From Peribacillus simplex (GTDB lineage: Bacteria; Bacillota; Bacilli; Bacillales; DSM-1321), in assembly GCF_900156045.1 (NCBI RefSeq), contig NZ_FTMX01000005.1, positions 1-64,000 of the forward strand: DNA of 64,000 nucleotides, read 5' to 3'. The position numbers and the translations under genes are program-made. The first letter of the stretch is position 1. Each line of letters starts with the position of its first letter. Positions 50,627-60,012 of this stretch are shown in pieces. Under the pieces are notes generated by a model. The model saw nothing but the letters and a program-made list of their open reading frames with translations, did no database searches and was not told the DNA's origin.

Positions 50627-51712
50627 TCATATCCACCATCTTGTTTGAGGGAAATCTGTTGAACCAATCTCTACCGGTTCGCCTATTTGAGGTGTGCTGA
50701 CCTGGACACCAAGATCATTGGCCGCTTTTGTTACCCGTTCTATCGGATCTGTCCAGTCATGAAAAGACAATGTGAAACCAGCCCAATGAATGGGGATCAA
50801 CCGTTTTCCTTTTACATCGATATGTGCTTGAACAGTTTCTTCTGGAACCATATGGATGGTTGACCAACGTTCATCATATTGGCCGCATTCCATTAAAGTT
50901 ATATCAAAAGGTCCGTATTTTTCGCCGATTTCTTTAAAATGGCTGCCATATCCACTATCTCCACTGAAAAATACCTTTTCTTGTTTTCCAGTGATTACCC
51001 AAGAACTCCAGAGTGTCGTATTGCCATCACGTAAACTTCTACCAGAAAAATGCCTTGCAGGCGTACAAACAAATTGCAAATCCTTGAATGAAACTTCATC
51101 CCACCAATTATGTTCCTGAATCAGTTCCTGTTTAACGCCCCATCTTTCAAGATGTCCACCGACACCAAGTGGGACAATGAACTGACTGACCTTATCTTTT
51201 AATTTCTTTATTGAGAAATAATCCAAGTGATCATAGTGATCATGTGAGAGGAGGACGGCATCGATAGGAGGCAGCATATCCAAATCGATAGGCAGCTCCC
51301 CGCTAAAGCGCTTATTTCCAAACCAAGGAAAGGGAGTGGGTGCTTTTCCAAACATGGGATCCACTAAAATGGTTTTCCCATCTAACTCCAACATGAATGC
51401 AGAATGACCAAACCAGGTGATTTTATTGGAATTTACAGATGCAGGTTGTTTTGTTCCAATTACGATCGGGCGGTCGGGCCTTCTTTTTGGATTAGGTTTA
51501 ATGAAATCACGTAAAATGGAACCAGTATGTTTAAGACTCATCGCTTGACTGGCAGGAATCTGATTTTGGAATTTTCCCTTGACAAAATTCTCTTTTGTAG
51601 TGAAACTTCTCACTTTTTCTTTGGTTGTCCGTCTTCCAAGTGGAGGATAGAGGTTTAGGAAAAGTAACAATATTATAAAAGAAGAAATGAGGATCTTAAT
51701 AATTTTCATCAT
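50627..51712 (-). CDS. membrane-anchored MBL-fold hydrolase (NAPE-PLD/UlaG-like)
   Basis: A 361-aa protein. Residues 1-25 are an uncleaved membrane anchor or signal segment (IIKILISSFIILLLFLNLYP). The rest is a metallo-beta-lactamase fold with TWFGHSAFMLELDGKTILVD, the metal motif SHDHYDHLD, the Asp in FFSGDSGYG and LIPIHWAGFTLSFHDW. The order and spacing fit the NAPE-PLD/UlaG-like group, which acts on phosphodiester bonds in lipids or on lactones. The active site faces outside if the segment is an anchor. Monocistronic; substrate unknown. Confidence 0.85.
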   Translation of the reverse strand: MMKIIKILISSFIILLLFLNLYPPLGRRTTKEKVRSFTTKENFVKGKFQNQIPASQAMSLKHTGSILRDFIKPNPKRRPDRPIVIGTKQPASVNSNKITWFGHSAFMLELDGKTILVDPMFGKAPTPFPWFGNKRFSGELPIDLDMLPPIDAVLLSHDHYDHLDYFSIKKLKDKVSQFIVPLGVGGHLERWGVKQELIQEHNWWDEVSFKDLQFVCTPARHFSGRSLRDGNTTLWSSWVITGKQEKVFFSGDSGYGSHFKEIGEKYGPFDITLMECGQYDERWSTIHMVPEETVQAHIDVKGKRLIPIHWAGFTLSFHDWTDPIERVTKAANDLGVQVSTPQIGEPVEIGSTDFPQTRWWI

Positions 51713-52027
51713 GATAGCTGCCTCCCATATTAATCTGACCTTTTATTAAAACATATCATAGCACAAAATTTATTAGGTTATTTACTATGATGTCCCACTA
51801 GAAAAATGATAAAGATAAACCATTCCGAGACAAGGGCGATGGATGGTGCAACATATGATTCCTTAACTGTAAACCCCACATTGGGAGGAGTGTTTTTTCT
51901 CAAGTGAAAAATTCTGACAAGTGTTTAAGTTTCACCCATCTTAGGCAGGGAATAGAGGTATATATAATGAATAGTATAGAGAGCGGTATAAGGAATGTAG
52001 CAGCCGAAGGGTAGGGTGATAAATCGA

Positions 52028-52777
52028 TTGTTAATGTTTTTCAGAGTCTTTGTATGGGTAGTATTTATTGCTTTATTAGCCTATGTCATTCTTTCTTGGA
52101 AATATAAAGACAAGGTAAGTAAAAGGATTGAAGCGATTCGAAAAACCTGGTATATCATTTTTATACTGGGTGCATTGATTTATTGGAATTTCTATCCGAT
52201 GAGCATTTTTAATGAGTGGAAAAATTTCTTGATTATGGCAATCGTATTCATCCTGATTGATATGTTTGTGTTCTTGAGCATGTATATATCCAAGATTGGC
52301 GATAACGAGCTATCCTATGCAACAAAAGCCGTTGCGGAAAGTGACAAACTTTTAACGGATAATAGGGAAAAAGTCAAGAATATGTTTCATCTCCTAAAAA
52401 AAGAAGGAATACCTGAGTATTATCAAACGAATAAGGAATATTTGGCTTATTTGAGCATTCTCCTGCAAGCATATGCAGCAAAGGAAGGGATGAACGTGAA
52501 AATCCTTCCTTTCAAGACGGAACAGGACAAGCAATTGGTGATAACTGGGCATCCGAACTTGAATGGCAGTACCATTCGTGCTACATTGGAAAGAGAAGAT
52601 ACGTATTATAATGATGAAGAAAAAATGGCTTTGCAGCCTGTAAGCATATTGATGGAACCTTATATCCTTGACGTTAAATCAGAAAGCTTCGTTTCAGAAG
52701 TCGATTGTTTATTAATAGCATTATTAATCATGATGTTCGATATGGTCATAAAACAAAAACCAGGTGGTGAAGGATAA
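52028..52777 (+). CDS. spoIISA: SpoIISA family toxin
   Basis: A 249-aa membrane toxin homologous to B. subtilis SpoIISA, which disrupts the cytoplasmic membrane during sporulation unless bound by SpoIISB. Three membrane segments occupy residues 1-90 (MFFRVFVWVVFIALLAYVIL; TWYIIFILGALIYWNFYPMS; FLIMAIVFILIDMFVFLSMY). The cytoplasmic GAF-like part follows. The IRKTWYIIFILGA segment is nearly the same as in SpoIISA. The start is chosen at TTG 52028, 7 nt after GGGTGAT, since it aligns with the start of the B. subtilis protein. The antitoxin gene begins at the next base after the stop. Confidence 0.88.
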   Translation: MLMFFRVFVWVVFIALLAYVILSWKYKDKVSKRIEAIRKTWYIIFILGALIYWNFYPMSIFNEWKNFLIMAIVFILIDMFVFLSMYISKIGDNELSYATKAVAESDKLLTDNREKVKNMFHLLKKEGIPEYYQTNKEYLAYLSILLQAYAAKEGMNVKILPFKTEQDKQLVITGHPNLNGSTIRATLEREDTYYNDEEKMALQPVSILMEPYILDVKSESFVSEVDCLLIALLIMMFDMVIKQKPGGEG

Positions 52778-52957
52778 ATGAGCATTTATGATAAAGCCGG
52801 CAATGACGTGTCAGTTGCCGTAATCAAACCACAGGTGAAAATACCTGATGTAGGTTTAAGTCCCCACACAAAAAAAGTGATGAAACAGAACGAACGCATA
52901 ATCCTGAAACAAAAGGAAAAAGCTGCACGCTTCAGCCGATTAAAAAATGTTTTATAA
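52778..52957 (+). CDS. spoIISB: SpoIISB antitoxin
   Basis: A 59-aa basic, probably unstructured protein whose ATG directly follows the SpoIISA stop, with AAGGATAA as ribosome binding site at the toxin's end. The second half, GLSPHTKKVMKQNERIILKQ, aligns with VSPHTARIFKENERLIDEYK of B. subtilis SpoIISB, the part that wraps around the cytoplasmic domain of SpoIISA. It should neutralise the toxin as a 2:2 complex. Confidence 0.88.
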   Translation: MSIYDKAGNDVSVAVIKPQVKIPDVGLSPHTKKVMKQNERIILKQKEKAARFSRLKNVL

Positions 52958-52983
52958 GAAGGGAAGGGGTTTTTCCTTTCCTT

Positions 52984-53187
52984 ATGATATTTAATGGAGA
53001 ACCCGCATATACTATTCAAAATCAAAGAATAGGAAGGGTCTTTCAGAATATGAACAAAAAACCCGAGAGAGTTAACATCCCGGTCCCCTCCGCTTCACCA
53101 TCCGAGAAACGGATACATAAGGGAAATGCTGATCTGCTCAAGCTTTTGCAAAGGCTGAAAGCTAAACGTTGGATTTTTTTAAGGTAA
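52984..53187 (+). CDS. third SpoIIS operon protein, possible second antitoxin (SpoIISC-like)
   Basis: A 67-aa basic protein 26 bp after spoIISB and before the operon terminator. The second half (PVPSASPSEKRIHKGNADLL then KLLQRLKAKR) repeats the SPxxxR...N layout of the SpoIISB active segment (SPHTKKVMKQNER), so it may be a second antitoxin, comparable to SpoIISC of B. subtilis. The ribosome binding site is weak; a start at 53050 is possible. The assignment rests on position and faint similarity. Confidence 0.45.
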   Translation: MIFNGEPAYTIQNQRIGRVFQNMNKKPERVNIPVPSASPSEKRIHKGNADLLKLLQRLKAKRWIFLR

Positions 53188-53192
53188 AAGAA

Positions 53193-53222
53193 AGCCAGTC
53201 TCCAAGGAGAACTGGTTTTTTT
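53193..53222 (+). terminator. terminator of the SpoIIS operon
   Basis: CCAGTtCTCC-type stem (CCAGTCTCC against GGAGAACTGG) followed by seven Ts. Confidence 0.75.
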
Positions 53223-53235
53223 ATTTTTCAGAGTA

Positions 53236-54195
53236 TCACTGCTGGTGGAAGTATTGAATTTTTTTACGTCCAGACTCTTTAGCCATATACATGGAACGGT
53301 CCGCTTTTTTCAAAAGTGATCCCATTTCCGTACCATTATGAGGATAAAAACTTATCCCTATGCTAGCTGATACAAAATGATCATTTCCATTAATGTGAAT
53401 GGGCATGGTGGATAAATGGTTCAGTAATGATTCAGCGTTTTGCTGAGTGTTTTTCATTAAATCTTCACAATGCGATGGATGTAATAATACAATGAATTCA
53501 TCACCTCCGATTCGAGCCACATGACTGCCTTCGGGGACGGTTTGCAAAAAACATTCCGCTGCCTTTTTAATAACGTCGTCACCAGCATCATGACCAAAGG
53601 AATCATTGAAAAATTTAAAATGATCAAGATCGATGTAAAGAAGGGCCAGTTCATCGTTTGTTTTATCTTTATGATAATCGAAATAATTATCAATGAAGTG
53701 CCGATTATATAGACCTGACAAAGGATCCCTGATAATCCCTTTTTCAATAAGTATGGTATGACTAATCAAAGCTGCCAAAGACCTAATGAGTATCAGATCA
53801 TATTCTTTAAAAACATGAGGTTTAATGTCGAATGCACATAATGTCCCAATGATTTCACCCTCATTTATTAGGGGAGCCCCCATAAAACACCCATTCCCTA
53901 TAAACTTCGTTGCAGGGTGGCCACTAGTCAATTCATGTTCCCTCAAATTCGGGATAACGAGTGGTTCCAAGCCATTCTCAACAACTAATTTGCAATAAAC
54001 CATATTATAAGGAAAGATGTCACCTTCACAAATTAACTTTGCATTTCTATTGAAGGATTTAATTGTAAAACTCTGGATGGGATTCAATAAAGAAAGGAAG
54101 AATGTATTGACCTCAATGGTTTGAGCTAATAGTGCTAATACCTCTTTAGCGATGGAATCGAAATTTTTATAATAGTTGATATCTTGCTGAATCAT
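53236..54195 (-). CDS. GAF-GGDEF diguanylate cyclase
   Basis: A 319-aa cytoplasmic protein. Residues 10-150 form a GAF sensor domain. Residues 155-315 form a GGDEF domain with DPLSGLYNRHF, LLYIDLDHFKFFND (metal-binding Asp), RIGGDEFIVLL (active GGDEF) and KKADRSMYMAKESGRKK. It should make cyclic di-GMP from GTP. The usual RxxD inhibitory site before GGDEF is replaced by PEGS, so product inhibition through that site should be absent. It is convergent with the SpoIIS operon. Confidence 0.88.
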   Translation of the reverse strand: MIQQDINYYKNFDSIAKEVLALLAQTIEVNTFFLSLLNPIQSFTIKSFNRNAKLICEGDIFPYNMVYCKLVVENGLEPLVIPNLREHELTSGHPATKFIGNGCFMGAPLINEGEIIGTLCAFDIKPHVFKEYDLILIRSLAALISHTILIEKGIIRDPLSGLYNRHFIDNYFDYHKDKTNDELALLYIDLDHFKFFNDSFGHDAGDDVIKKAAECFLQTVPEGSHVARIGGDEFIVLLHPSHCEDLMKNTQQNAESLLNHLSTMPIHINGNDHFVSASIGISFYPHNGTEMGSLLKKADRSMYMAKESGRKKIQYFHQQ

Positions 54196-54752
54196 TCTCA
54201 GGCTCCTCTTTTATCTATAGTCTTTTCAGATTTCCGGATGTTATTTCTCATATTGAACGACAAGACACAAAAGCGGAATCTGAATATCGTGACAGTTGTC
54301 CGGATTTCCACTAAACTCAATTAAGGGGTTGGATTCGTTTTATCGATGAAAAATATAAACGGGAAACTTAAAAATTGACCTTTACTTTATTTTCGGCATT
54401 TTTTTTATATCATTAAATTTTCAGTCTCCGGATTATCAATTAGCTAAATTTCTGTATCCGTTTCTGGATTTCAGGGAGGGGATCATATCACCCATAAAGT
54501 CTAAGTCAATGATCAGTCTATTCATCATGCATTATACTGTAAATGAAACGGGGAGAGTACCTTTGATGTGCATACTTGTTATTTATTTACCCTGGAGCGT
54601 TTGAAAGTAAAGCAACTGGGCATTTCTGCACCTTCTCAAGATAACGGAGCACATGAAAGGATAAAACGAATGTATCGCGCTCATTTATAAAAAAAATTTG
54701 GGGAGGATAAAAGGAAGCAATTACATATTGGATAATTCAAAAGGGGATCATT
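54196..54752. other. intergenic region with a coding remnant
   Basis: About 550 bp. A frame at 54563-54690 encodes TFDVHTCYLFTLERLKVKQL followed by GISAPSQDNGAHERIKRMYR without a start codon or ribosome binding site, apparently the 3' remains of a lost gene. The rest shows nothing recognisable. Confidence 0.4.
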
Positions 54753-57323
54753 ATGGGAAAATTAGAAAGTATATATCCTATTGCTATAGAGAATACAAAG
54801 GAAAAAATAATCCAGGATATGGATTTTTATTTAGAGAATCAAGAGACGATGCCGTCTTATTCAGCTTATATATCAGATAGGACGACTTTTATTGAGCAAA
54901 TTTGGATAAATGTTTGGCTAAATAAAGCATCAAACGATGTGCCCAGAAAGGAAAAAAAGGCGTTTTTAAGCGAAAGGGGATTTGTAACGGAAGGTTCAGA
55001 TCATAAGCTGATCAATAGCATGTTCCGGAACGAATTAAAGAAGTATCGACCGTTTGATGGCTTAACGTGGATTAAAAAAACCTTTGCTGATAATCAAGAA
55101 GATTGGGAGAAGAGATATAAAAATGCAAGGGAAAAATTCTTTAGGCGACAAGAAGAACAGCGGCTTGCCAAGCAGCGCTGGAAGATACGCGCAAGACTGC
55201 AAGAAGAGGCCAATAGCTTTTTCGAAAGTAACTCACTTCTTATATATTTACATGTCAGGTATTACATTGCTGGAATTTTGACAAAAGATCTTAAGAATAA
55301 GCCTAAATTCCAATATGTCGATCCATACTTGCTTGAAGAACAATTGGTTGAAGAGGGGGGCTTTCAAGCTGCCGAATACCTAATGGTCACTGATTTTTTT
55401 GAAGAGCTGACAGGCGATATTCACTCATTAATCGGTTGGGGAAGGAACCGTTACGAATATGAAAATTACTTCTACAGGTATGAAAGATTAGTTTCGGATT
55501 TCATAATGAAATTAGCCCCTGACAAATACTTGCAACATCTATCTGCTGCACTGCATCATGATTTTTTTGAGTCATATGGGGAAAGGCTGACGGTCGATGC
55601 CCTTCAAGGTATACTAAGCGATGAATTGGCTGATTTGTCTCAATCCTGTTTTGATGAACTTCAGGAAGAATACCTTTCTGATTTACTGAAGCTTGAAGGA
55701 ATTCCTTTTAATGAAACATTACACGAGGAAATATACGAAAAAGACGTGGAGAACAGAGAGAGAAGAAAAGCTGAAGTATTGGCAGAGCAAGCCAAGAAGC
55801 GCGCAGAAGAGCAAAGGATGATCGATGACATCATCGGTAAGGCCTATACTCCATCATTAGGAAAAAAAGTAAGATATGTTTTGCATATCGGAGAAACCAA
55901 TACCGGGAAGACGCATAAGGCCCTGGAGAAAATGAAAGAAGCGGAAAGCGGTTTGTATCTAGCTCCCCTAAGACTGTTGGCTCTTGAGGTATTTGATAAA
56001 TTAAATGCGGACGGTGTACCTTGTTCATTAAAAACCGGTGAAGAAGAAAAGGCAGTTGAGGGAGCGAAACATGTCTCCAGCACCGTTGAAATGTTTCATG
56101 AGAAAGACTACCATGAAGTAATCGTCATAGATGAGGCCCAAATGATTGCCGATAAAGATCGAGGCTTTTCATGGTTCAGGGCAATCACGCAAGCAAATGC
56201 GAAAGAAGTACACATAATCGGGAGCAATAATATCAAAATGATGCTTCTGAACCTTCTGAATGAAGCTGATTTAGAACTCCACGAATACAGACGGGAAATA
56301 CCGCTTGAAGTAGAACAAAGGGAGTTTGGACTGAAGTATACAAAAAAAGGGGATGCCCTCATTTGTTTTTCGAGAAGGCAGGTACTGGAAACCGCGTCCC
56401 GGTTAAAAGAGAGTGGACATAATGTCAGCATGATTTACGGCAGTATGCCTCCTGAAAATAGAAAACGGCAAATAGAGTTATTCAATCGTGGTGAAACATC
56501 AGTTGTCGTTGCCACCGATGCGATTGGTATGGGATTGAACTTGCCTATACGCCGCATCGTCTTTCTTGAAAATGAAAAATTCGACGGGACACGGAGAAGA
56601 AGATTGACTTCTCAAGAAATCAAACAAATCGCAGGCCGAGCGGGTAGAAAAGGAATTTATGACACAGGAAAGGTAGCATTTACAGCAGAGATCAAAATCA
56701 TGAATAAGTTGCTGGAACAGGTAGATGAACCAGTTCAAACCTTCACTATCGCCCCAACCTCAGCTGTGTTTGAACGTTTTCAAAAATATTACCGGAACCT
56801 AGGGACATTTTTCGAAATGTGGGAGAGGTTTGAGCCTCCTAAAGGCACGAAAAAGGCATCTCTATCGGAAGAAAGGGAGCTTTACGAACTGATTCGGGAT
56901 ACTGAAATCGAAGCGCGATTTTCTTTAATGGATTTATATGGTTTCCTGCATATTCCTTTTTCGGCAAAAGAACCTAGTTTGATCAGACAGTGGCTGGAAA
57001 CGGTCGAAGCGATTGCCGAGAACAGTGACCTTCCTGAACCGATCATCAAGACTAGAAATCTGGAGGAATTGGAGCTATCTTATAAAGCGATAGGTCTTCA
57101 TCTACTATTTTTATATCGGATGGGTAAGCGGACGGAAGCTGTTTATTGGGAGCGTATCCGTGAAGAAATCAGTGATGGCGTTCACGATCAGTTAAAAGAC
57201 GAAATGTTGAATTATCAAAAAAAATGCAAGCGATGCGGAAAAAGGCTTCCGGATGACTCACGTTTTCATATATGTGATGCTTGTTATCATAGAGGGCTTA
57301 GGAAGACGCACAGATACAATTAA
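54753..57323 (+). CDS. Suv3-like SF2 helicase with C-terminal zinc ribbon
   Basis: An 856-aa protein. Residues 1-370 are helical and charged with no named domain. The helicase core has motif I GETNTGKT (380-387), DEAQM as motif II (460-464), a helicase C domain with MIYGSMPPENRKRQIELFNR and ATDAIGMGLNLP, and QIAGRAGRKG (625 on) as motif VI. GETNTGKT and the DEAQ/QIAGRAGR set match mitochondrial SUV3 and its bacterial relatives more than DEAD-box RNA helicases. The end carries CKRCGKRLPDD...CDACYHRG, a four-Cys zinc ribbon. It probably unwinds RNA or RNA-DNA hybrids. A short GGGGATC precedes the ATG. Confidence 0.8.
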   Translation: MGKLESIYPIAIENTKEKIIQDMDFYLENQETMPSYSAYISDRTTFIEQIWINVWLNKASNDVPRKEKKAFLSERGFVTEGSDHKLINSMFRNELKKYRPFDGLTWIKKTFADNQEDWEKRYKNAREKFFRRQEEQRLAKQRWKIRARLQEEANSFFESNSLLIYLHVRYYIAGILTKDLKNKPKFQYVDPYLLEEQLVEEGGFQAAEYLMVTDFFEELTGDIHSLIGWGRNRYEYENYFYRYERLVSDFIMKLAPDKYLQHLSAALHHDFFESYGERLTVDALQGILSDELADLSQSCFDELQEEYLSDLLKLEGIPFNETLHEEIYEKDVENRERRKAEVLAEQAKKRAEEQRMIDDIIGKAYTPSLGKKVRYVLHIGETNTGKTHKALEKMKEAESGLYLAPLRLLALEVFDKLNADGVPCSLKTGEEEKAVEGAKHVSSTVEMFHEKDYHEVIVIDEAQMIADKDRGFSWFRAITQANAKEVHIIGSNNIKMMLLNLLNEADLELHEYRREIPLEVEQREFGLKYTKKGDALICFSRRQVLETASRLKESGHNVSMIYGSMPPENRKRQIELFNRGETSVVVATDAIGMGLNLPIRRIVFLENEKFDGTRRRRLTSQEIKQIAGRAGRKGIYDTGKVAFTAEIKIMNKLLEQVDEPVQTFTIAPTSAVFERFQKYYRNLGTFFEMWERFEPPKGTKKASLSEERELYELIRDTEIEARFSLMDLYGFLHIPFSAKEPSLIRQWLETVEAIAENSDLPEPIIKTRNLEELELSYKAIGLHLLFLYRMGKRTEAVYWERIREEISDGVHDQLKDEMLNYQKKCKRCGKRLPDDSRFHICDACYHRGLRKTHRYN

Positions 57324-57339
57324 CCGAATTATTTTGATA

Positions 57340-57386
57340 AATAACCCGAATAAAGCGCACAATGGTGTCGGCATTCGGGTTATTAG
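57340..57386 (+). terminator. bidirectional terminator
   Basis: AATAACCCGAAT / ATTCGGGTTATT 12-bp stem between the convergent helicase and YqaE genes. Confidence 0.75.
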
Positions 57387-57398
57387 CGGTTGTATAAA

Positions 57399-57617
57399 TC
57401 ACTTTGTCGTTTGTTTCGATTTAGCAATGAGTGCTGCTTGCAGCTTCATTCGTTTATCAGCTTTTTTATCATGCACCACTAAGATTGCATGAATTAAACC
57501 AGGGACATAAAAAAATAGCGTGAGGATCAGATTAAACACAGCCTGGATGGGTTTACCGGCTAAAAATACGGCTAATGGAGGGAAAAGAATCGTAATTAAA
57601 TAAAGAATGGTGAACAC
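57399..57617 (-). CDS. YqaE/Pmp3 family membrane protein
   Basis: A 72-aa protein with two spans: LITILFPPLAVFLAGKPIQA, then VFNLILTLFFYVPGLIHAIL, the PPLAVF and PGxxHA motifs being the Pmp3/YqaE signature. The tail is basic. Members of the family affect membrane potential or stress tolerance. Only a weak GGAGAGTG precedes the ATG. The MITE at 57669 lies 50 bp upstream and could influence its expression. Confidence 0.8.
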   Translation of the reverse strand: MFTILYLITILFPPLAVFLAGKPIQAVFNLILTLFFYVPGLIHAILVVHDKKADKRMKLQAALIAKSKQTTK

Positions 57618-57668
57618 TCTCCAATATAATGATTTTTATCTGACGATCACGGTTTGTTTTTTTCTTTT

Positions 57669-57886
57669 GGCTCTTTTCGTAAAGATTGTTGTTTTTAAAA
57701 CGAAACGATTTAAGGTTGATTGGAGCGGAAGTGCGAGACTCCTGCGGGAGCAGCGGGACATGTGAGACCCCACAGGCGTTTACGCCGAGGAGGCTCACCG
57801 CCCGCCCCGCGGAAAGCGAGCATCTGGAGGGGAAATCAACCACACCGCACTACTTGGAAATAGCAACAAAGTATGCGAAAACAGCC
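57669..57886 (+). mobile_element. MITE-like repeat, copy 2
   Basis: 218 bp from GGCTCTTTTCG to CGAAAACAGCC. The terminal inverted repeat is GGCTnTTTTCG, then nAnAnn and TTGTTG. The flanks are an exact 8-bp direct repeat, TTTCTTTT at 57661-57668 and 57887-57894, which looks like a target-site duplication. There is no protein coding. Confidence 0.85.
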
Positions 57887-58179
57887 TTTCTTTTTGATGA
57901 TTTTTTTATTCTAAAACAGATGCTTTACTTGAATCGAGAAGTCAATCGATTACTGAAGTTCCATTTTCCTGATGTTATTCCTTGCTATCGCTTGATAAAT
58001 ATATGCTCAAGAGCCGGATTCATACCAACTGAGCATCCTGTCACTACGAAGCAGTCTTTTAACTCCCGATGATGTCAGGAGGACTATGGCTAATCGTCGT
58101 TTTTGCCGATGGCGGTCAGTGTAATGCTGCTTTATGTGTTAGAATAATCAGAATAATACCTGTAGAAAGCGGGAGATAT
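57887..58179. other. intergenic region after the MITE
   Basis: 290 bp containing no supported gene; open frames here are extensions of the repeat. It holds the upstream region of the racemase-like gene. Confidence 0.4.
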
Positions 58180-58851
58180 ATGAAAAAAAAGATAGGCTGC
58201 TTGCATGCGCACTATACAAATATACAATACATAGAAAACGCATTCTCGAAATTCGATATTGAATGGCTCCATTTTGTAGATCCGGGATTGATGCAACAGG
58301 TTTCAACGGATGAAAATTTTAAGAATTCGGATGCTCAAAAAAGGGTTAAACAACAAGTCGAATGGATTGCCGAATGTAAAGTGGATGCCATTCTGATAAC
58401 CTGTACAAACTATATCTCCTTTTTAAACGAAGAACAGCTATCCATACCCATGCCTATCATTAAAATCGATGAACCATATTTTGAGCGAATTTTCCAATTG
58501 CAGCAACCGCAGATAATATTATTCACGAACCCTGCCACTGTTGAAGGAACAGTCAAACGTTTAAATGCCCATGCTGAAAAATATGGGGCTGTGGATTTTG
58601 AAGTTATCATCATCGACAATGCCTTTGAATTCATTATGCAGGGATTGGGAGAGAGGTATAACCAGGAAATTTTGTACTTCCTATACCGGTTTAATAACGA
58701 AAATAGACCGCTGTCGGTGGCTCAACTATCAATGGTCGAAGCAGCAAAGAGATATGAACTTCAGACAGGAATGACAGTTTTAAATCCATTGAATGCATTA
58801 GTTGATTCCATGATCGACCAACTAGAACTACGTTCATTGAGTGGTCTTTGA
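58180..58851 (+). CDS. Asp/Glu/hydantoin racemase-like protein
   Basis: A 223-aa cytoplasmic protein. LITCTNYISFL places a Cys where Asp/Glu racemases have a catalytic Cys, and the MKKKIGCLHAHYTNI start and the IIKIDEPYFERIF segment fit the two-domain racemase fold. The second catalytic Cys is not evident, so racemase activity is uncertain; a maleate isomerase-like or decarboxylase-like function is possible. The start is the ATG at 58180 behind GGGAGA; a longer frame to 58069 lacks a ribosome binding site. Confidence 0.6.
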   Translation: MKKKIGCLHAHYTNIQYIENAFSKFDIEWLHFVDPGLMQQVSTDENFKNSDAQKRVKQQVEWIAECKVDAILITCTNYISFLNEEQLSIPMPIIKIDEPYFERIFQLQQPQIILFTNPATVEGTVKRLNAHAEKYGAVDFEVIIIDNAFEFIMQGLGERYNQEILYFLYRFNNENRPLSVAQLSMVEAAKRYELQTGMTVLNPLNALVDSMIDQLELRSLSGL

Positions 58852-58913
58852 ATCAAATGATTTCTGGTGCCGCATGAACGGAATGATTTTTCATTGTATA
58901 CGGAAGAAAATAA

Positions 58914-58962
58914 AAAAATCCTTGCATCATTTGCTTAAATCCCAGTGCAGGGATTTTTTTTA
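58914..58962. terminator. bidirectional terminator
   Basis: AAAAATCCTTGCA / TGCAGGGATTTTT stem with a loop of about 20 nt, between convergent genes. Confidence 0.7.
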
Positions 58963-59274
58963 TTATTCCTTTGTGCGGATTTGTTCACGGATGTTTTCAA
59001 GTTCTTCAAGGGATAGAGCTGTCAGGGAACTTTTTATTTCTTCTTCGACCCGTTTTCGATCAAGCTCCCTATATTCACTCCACCAATCCCGCAGCCCTTC
59101 GGTGTTTTCGAGAAGATACTCTATATCAATTTCTTCTTGCTCATCATCCGATAAATATCGCATGACCGCACCTAATAATCGATTGAGTTTGGCTACTTCA
59201 CTTTCCTTATCAGGTGAAGAGGGGGTATCTTTCACTTCTAAATCATCTTTAGCCGGAACATTACGAGGTGTCAT
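58963..59274 (-). CDS. hypothetical acidic protein
   Basis: A 103-aa, strongly acidic, helical protein (DDEQEEIDIEYLLENTEGLR, DWWSEYRELDRKRVEEEIKS, LSLEELENIREQIR). GGAGGATG lies upstream of the ATG. No membrane segment or known domain. It may be a spore or regulatory protein; I do not recognise it. Confidence 0.6.
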   Translation of the reverse strand: MTPRNVPAKDDLEVKDTPSSPDKESEVAKLNRLLGAVMRYLSDDEQEEIDIEYLLENTEGLRDWWSEYRELDRKRVEEEIKSSLTALSLEELENIREQIRTKE

Positions 59275-59475
59275 AACATCCTCCTGTTTTTAATACTAGT
59301 GTGCCTAAAATGGCGGTTTTCAATATGTATTTTTCGTATTTTTACAATTTTCATTTTTAAAGTATTTATTAATATTAAAAAATTTTAACATATACCTCGC
59401 TAGAATATATAGATTATTTCATCATCCTTAAATATGGTTAACAAAGTGATGGGTAGGTAAGGGGAAAAGTATAAA

Positions 59476-59504
59476 TAAAAGGAATAGCTTAGTGCTATCC
59501 CTTA
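59476..59504 (-). terminator. terminator of the Csp-like gene
   Basis: GGaATAGC / GCTATcCC stem; on the minus strand it is followed by TTTTATTTATAC. Confidence 0.55.
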
Positions 59505-59506
59505 CA

Positions 59507-59836
59507 TCAAGCGGCTATATTTCTGCATTCTTCTGCACATCTAAAGCATGCCTCAGCACATTTTTGGCAATGTTCATGATCGTGTTTTTTACATTCGTTT
59601 CCGCAGCTTTCACAAATCTTGGCACAAACTGCAGCCAACTCTGAAATAAACGGTGTACCTCTTCCTATCGCCTGTTCTAAGTTAGAGCAAATATCCGCAC
59701 ATTCCCGATCCAAGCGAATGCACTCCACCATCATGTTTACATGATCTTCTTTTAAGCATGCGTCATAACAATGATTACAGGCGGTCATACAATCATTTAA
59801 TATTTGGATAACAGATGAATAATTCTCATGTGACAT
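59507..59836 (-). CDS. four-helix-bundle Cys-rich copper-binding protein (DUF326/Csp type)
   Basis: A 109-aa protein with CxxC and CxxxC spacings along the helices: DCMTACNHCYDACLKEDH, CIRLDRECADICS, CAKICESCGNECKKHDHEHC and CAEACFRCAEECR. This is the DUF326 pattern of copper storage proteins (Csp) and of YhjQ, in which thiols lining a four-helix bundle bind many Cu(I) ions. No signal peptide, so cytosolic (Csp3-like). The start is taken as the ATG at 59836 with GGAGGAGA upstream; a TTG 6 nt earlier is also possible. Confidence 0.88.
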   Translation of the reverse strand: MSHENYSSVIQILNDCMTACNHCYDACLKEDHVNMMVECIRLDRECADICSNLEQAIGRGTPFISELAAVCAKICESCGNECKKHDHEHCQKCAEACFRCAEECRNIAA

Positions 59837-60012
59837 GAACAAATCTCCTCCTAAATATGGTCTCCCCCTTACTATTATCCTTTAAACTGCCCCTGTAAAC
59901 TTCTAATAGGACAAGGTGAATGGGTCTAATATAAAACTGACCGGACAAGTGAAGGACTTAAGGGAATTAATGGAAGTGACAGTGCATAAATTTAAATGAA
60001 AGGAGTGGATAT

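Noticed and set aside
57686..58072. Plus-strand open frame of 128 codons, and similar frames at 44262 and 63598
   Set aside because: These frames lie within the MITE-like repeats and are by-products of the GC-rich repeat sequence.
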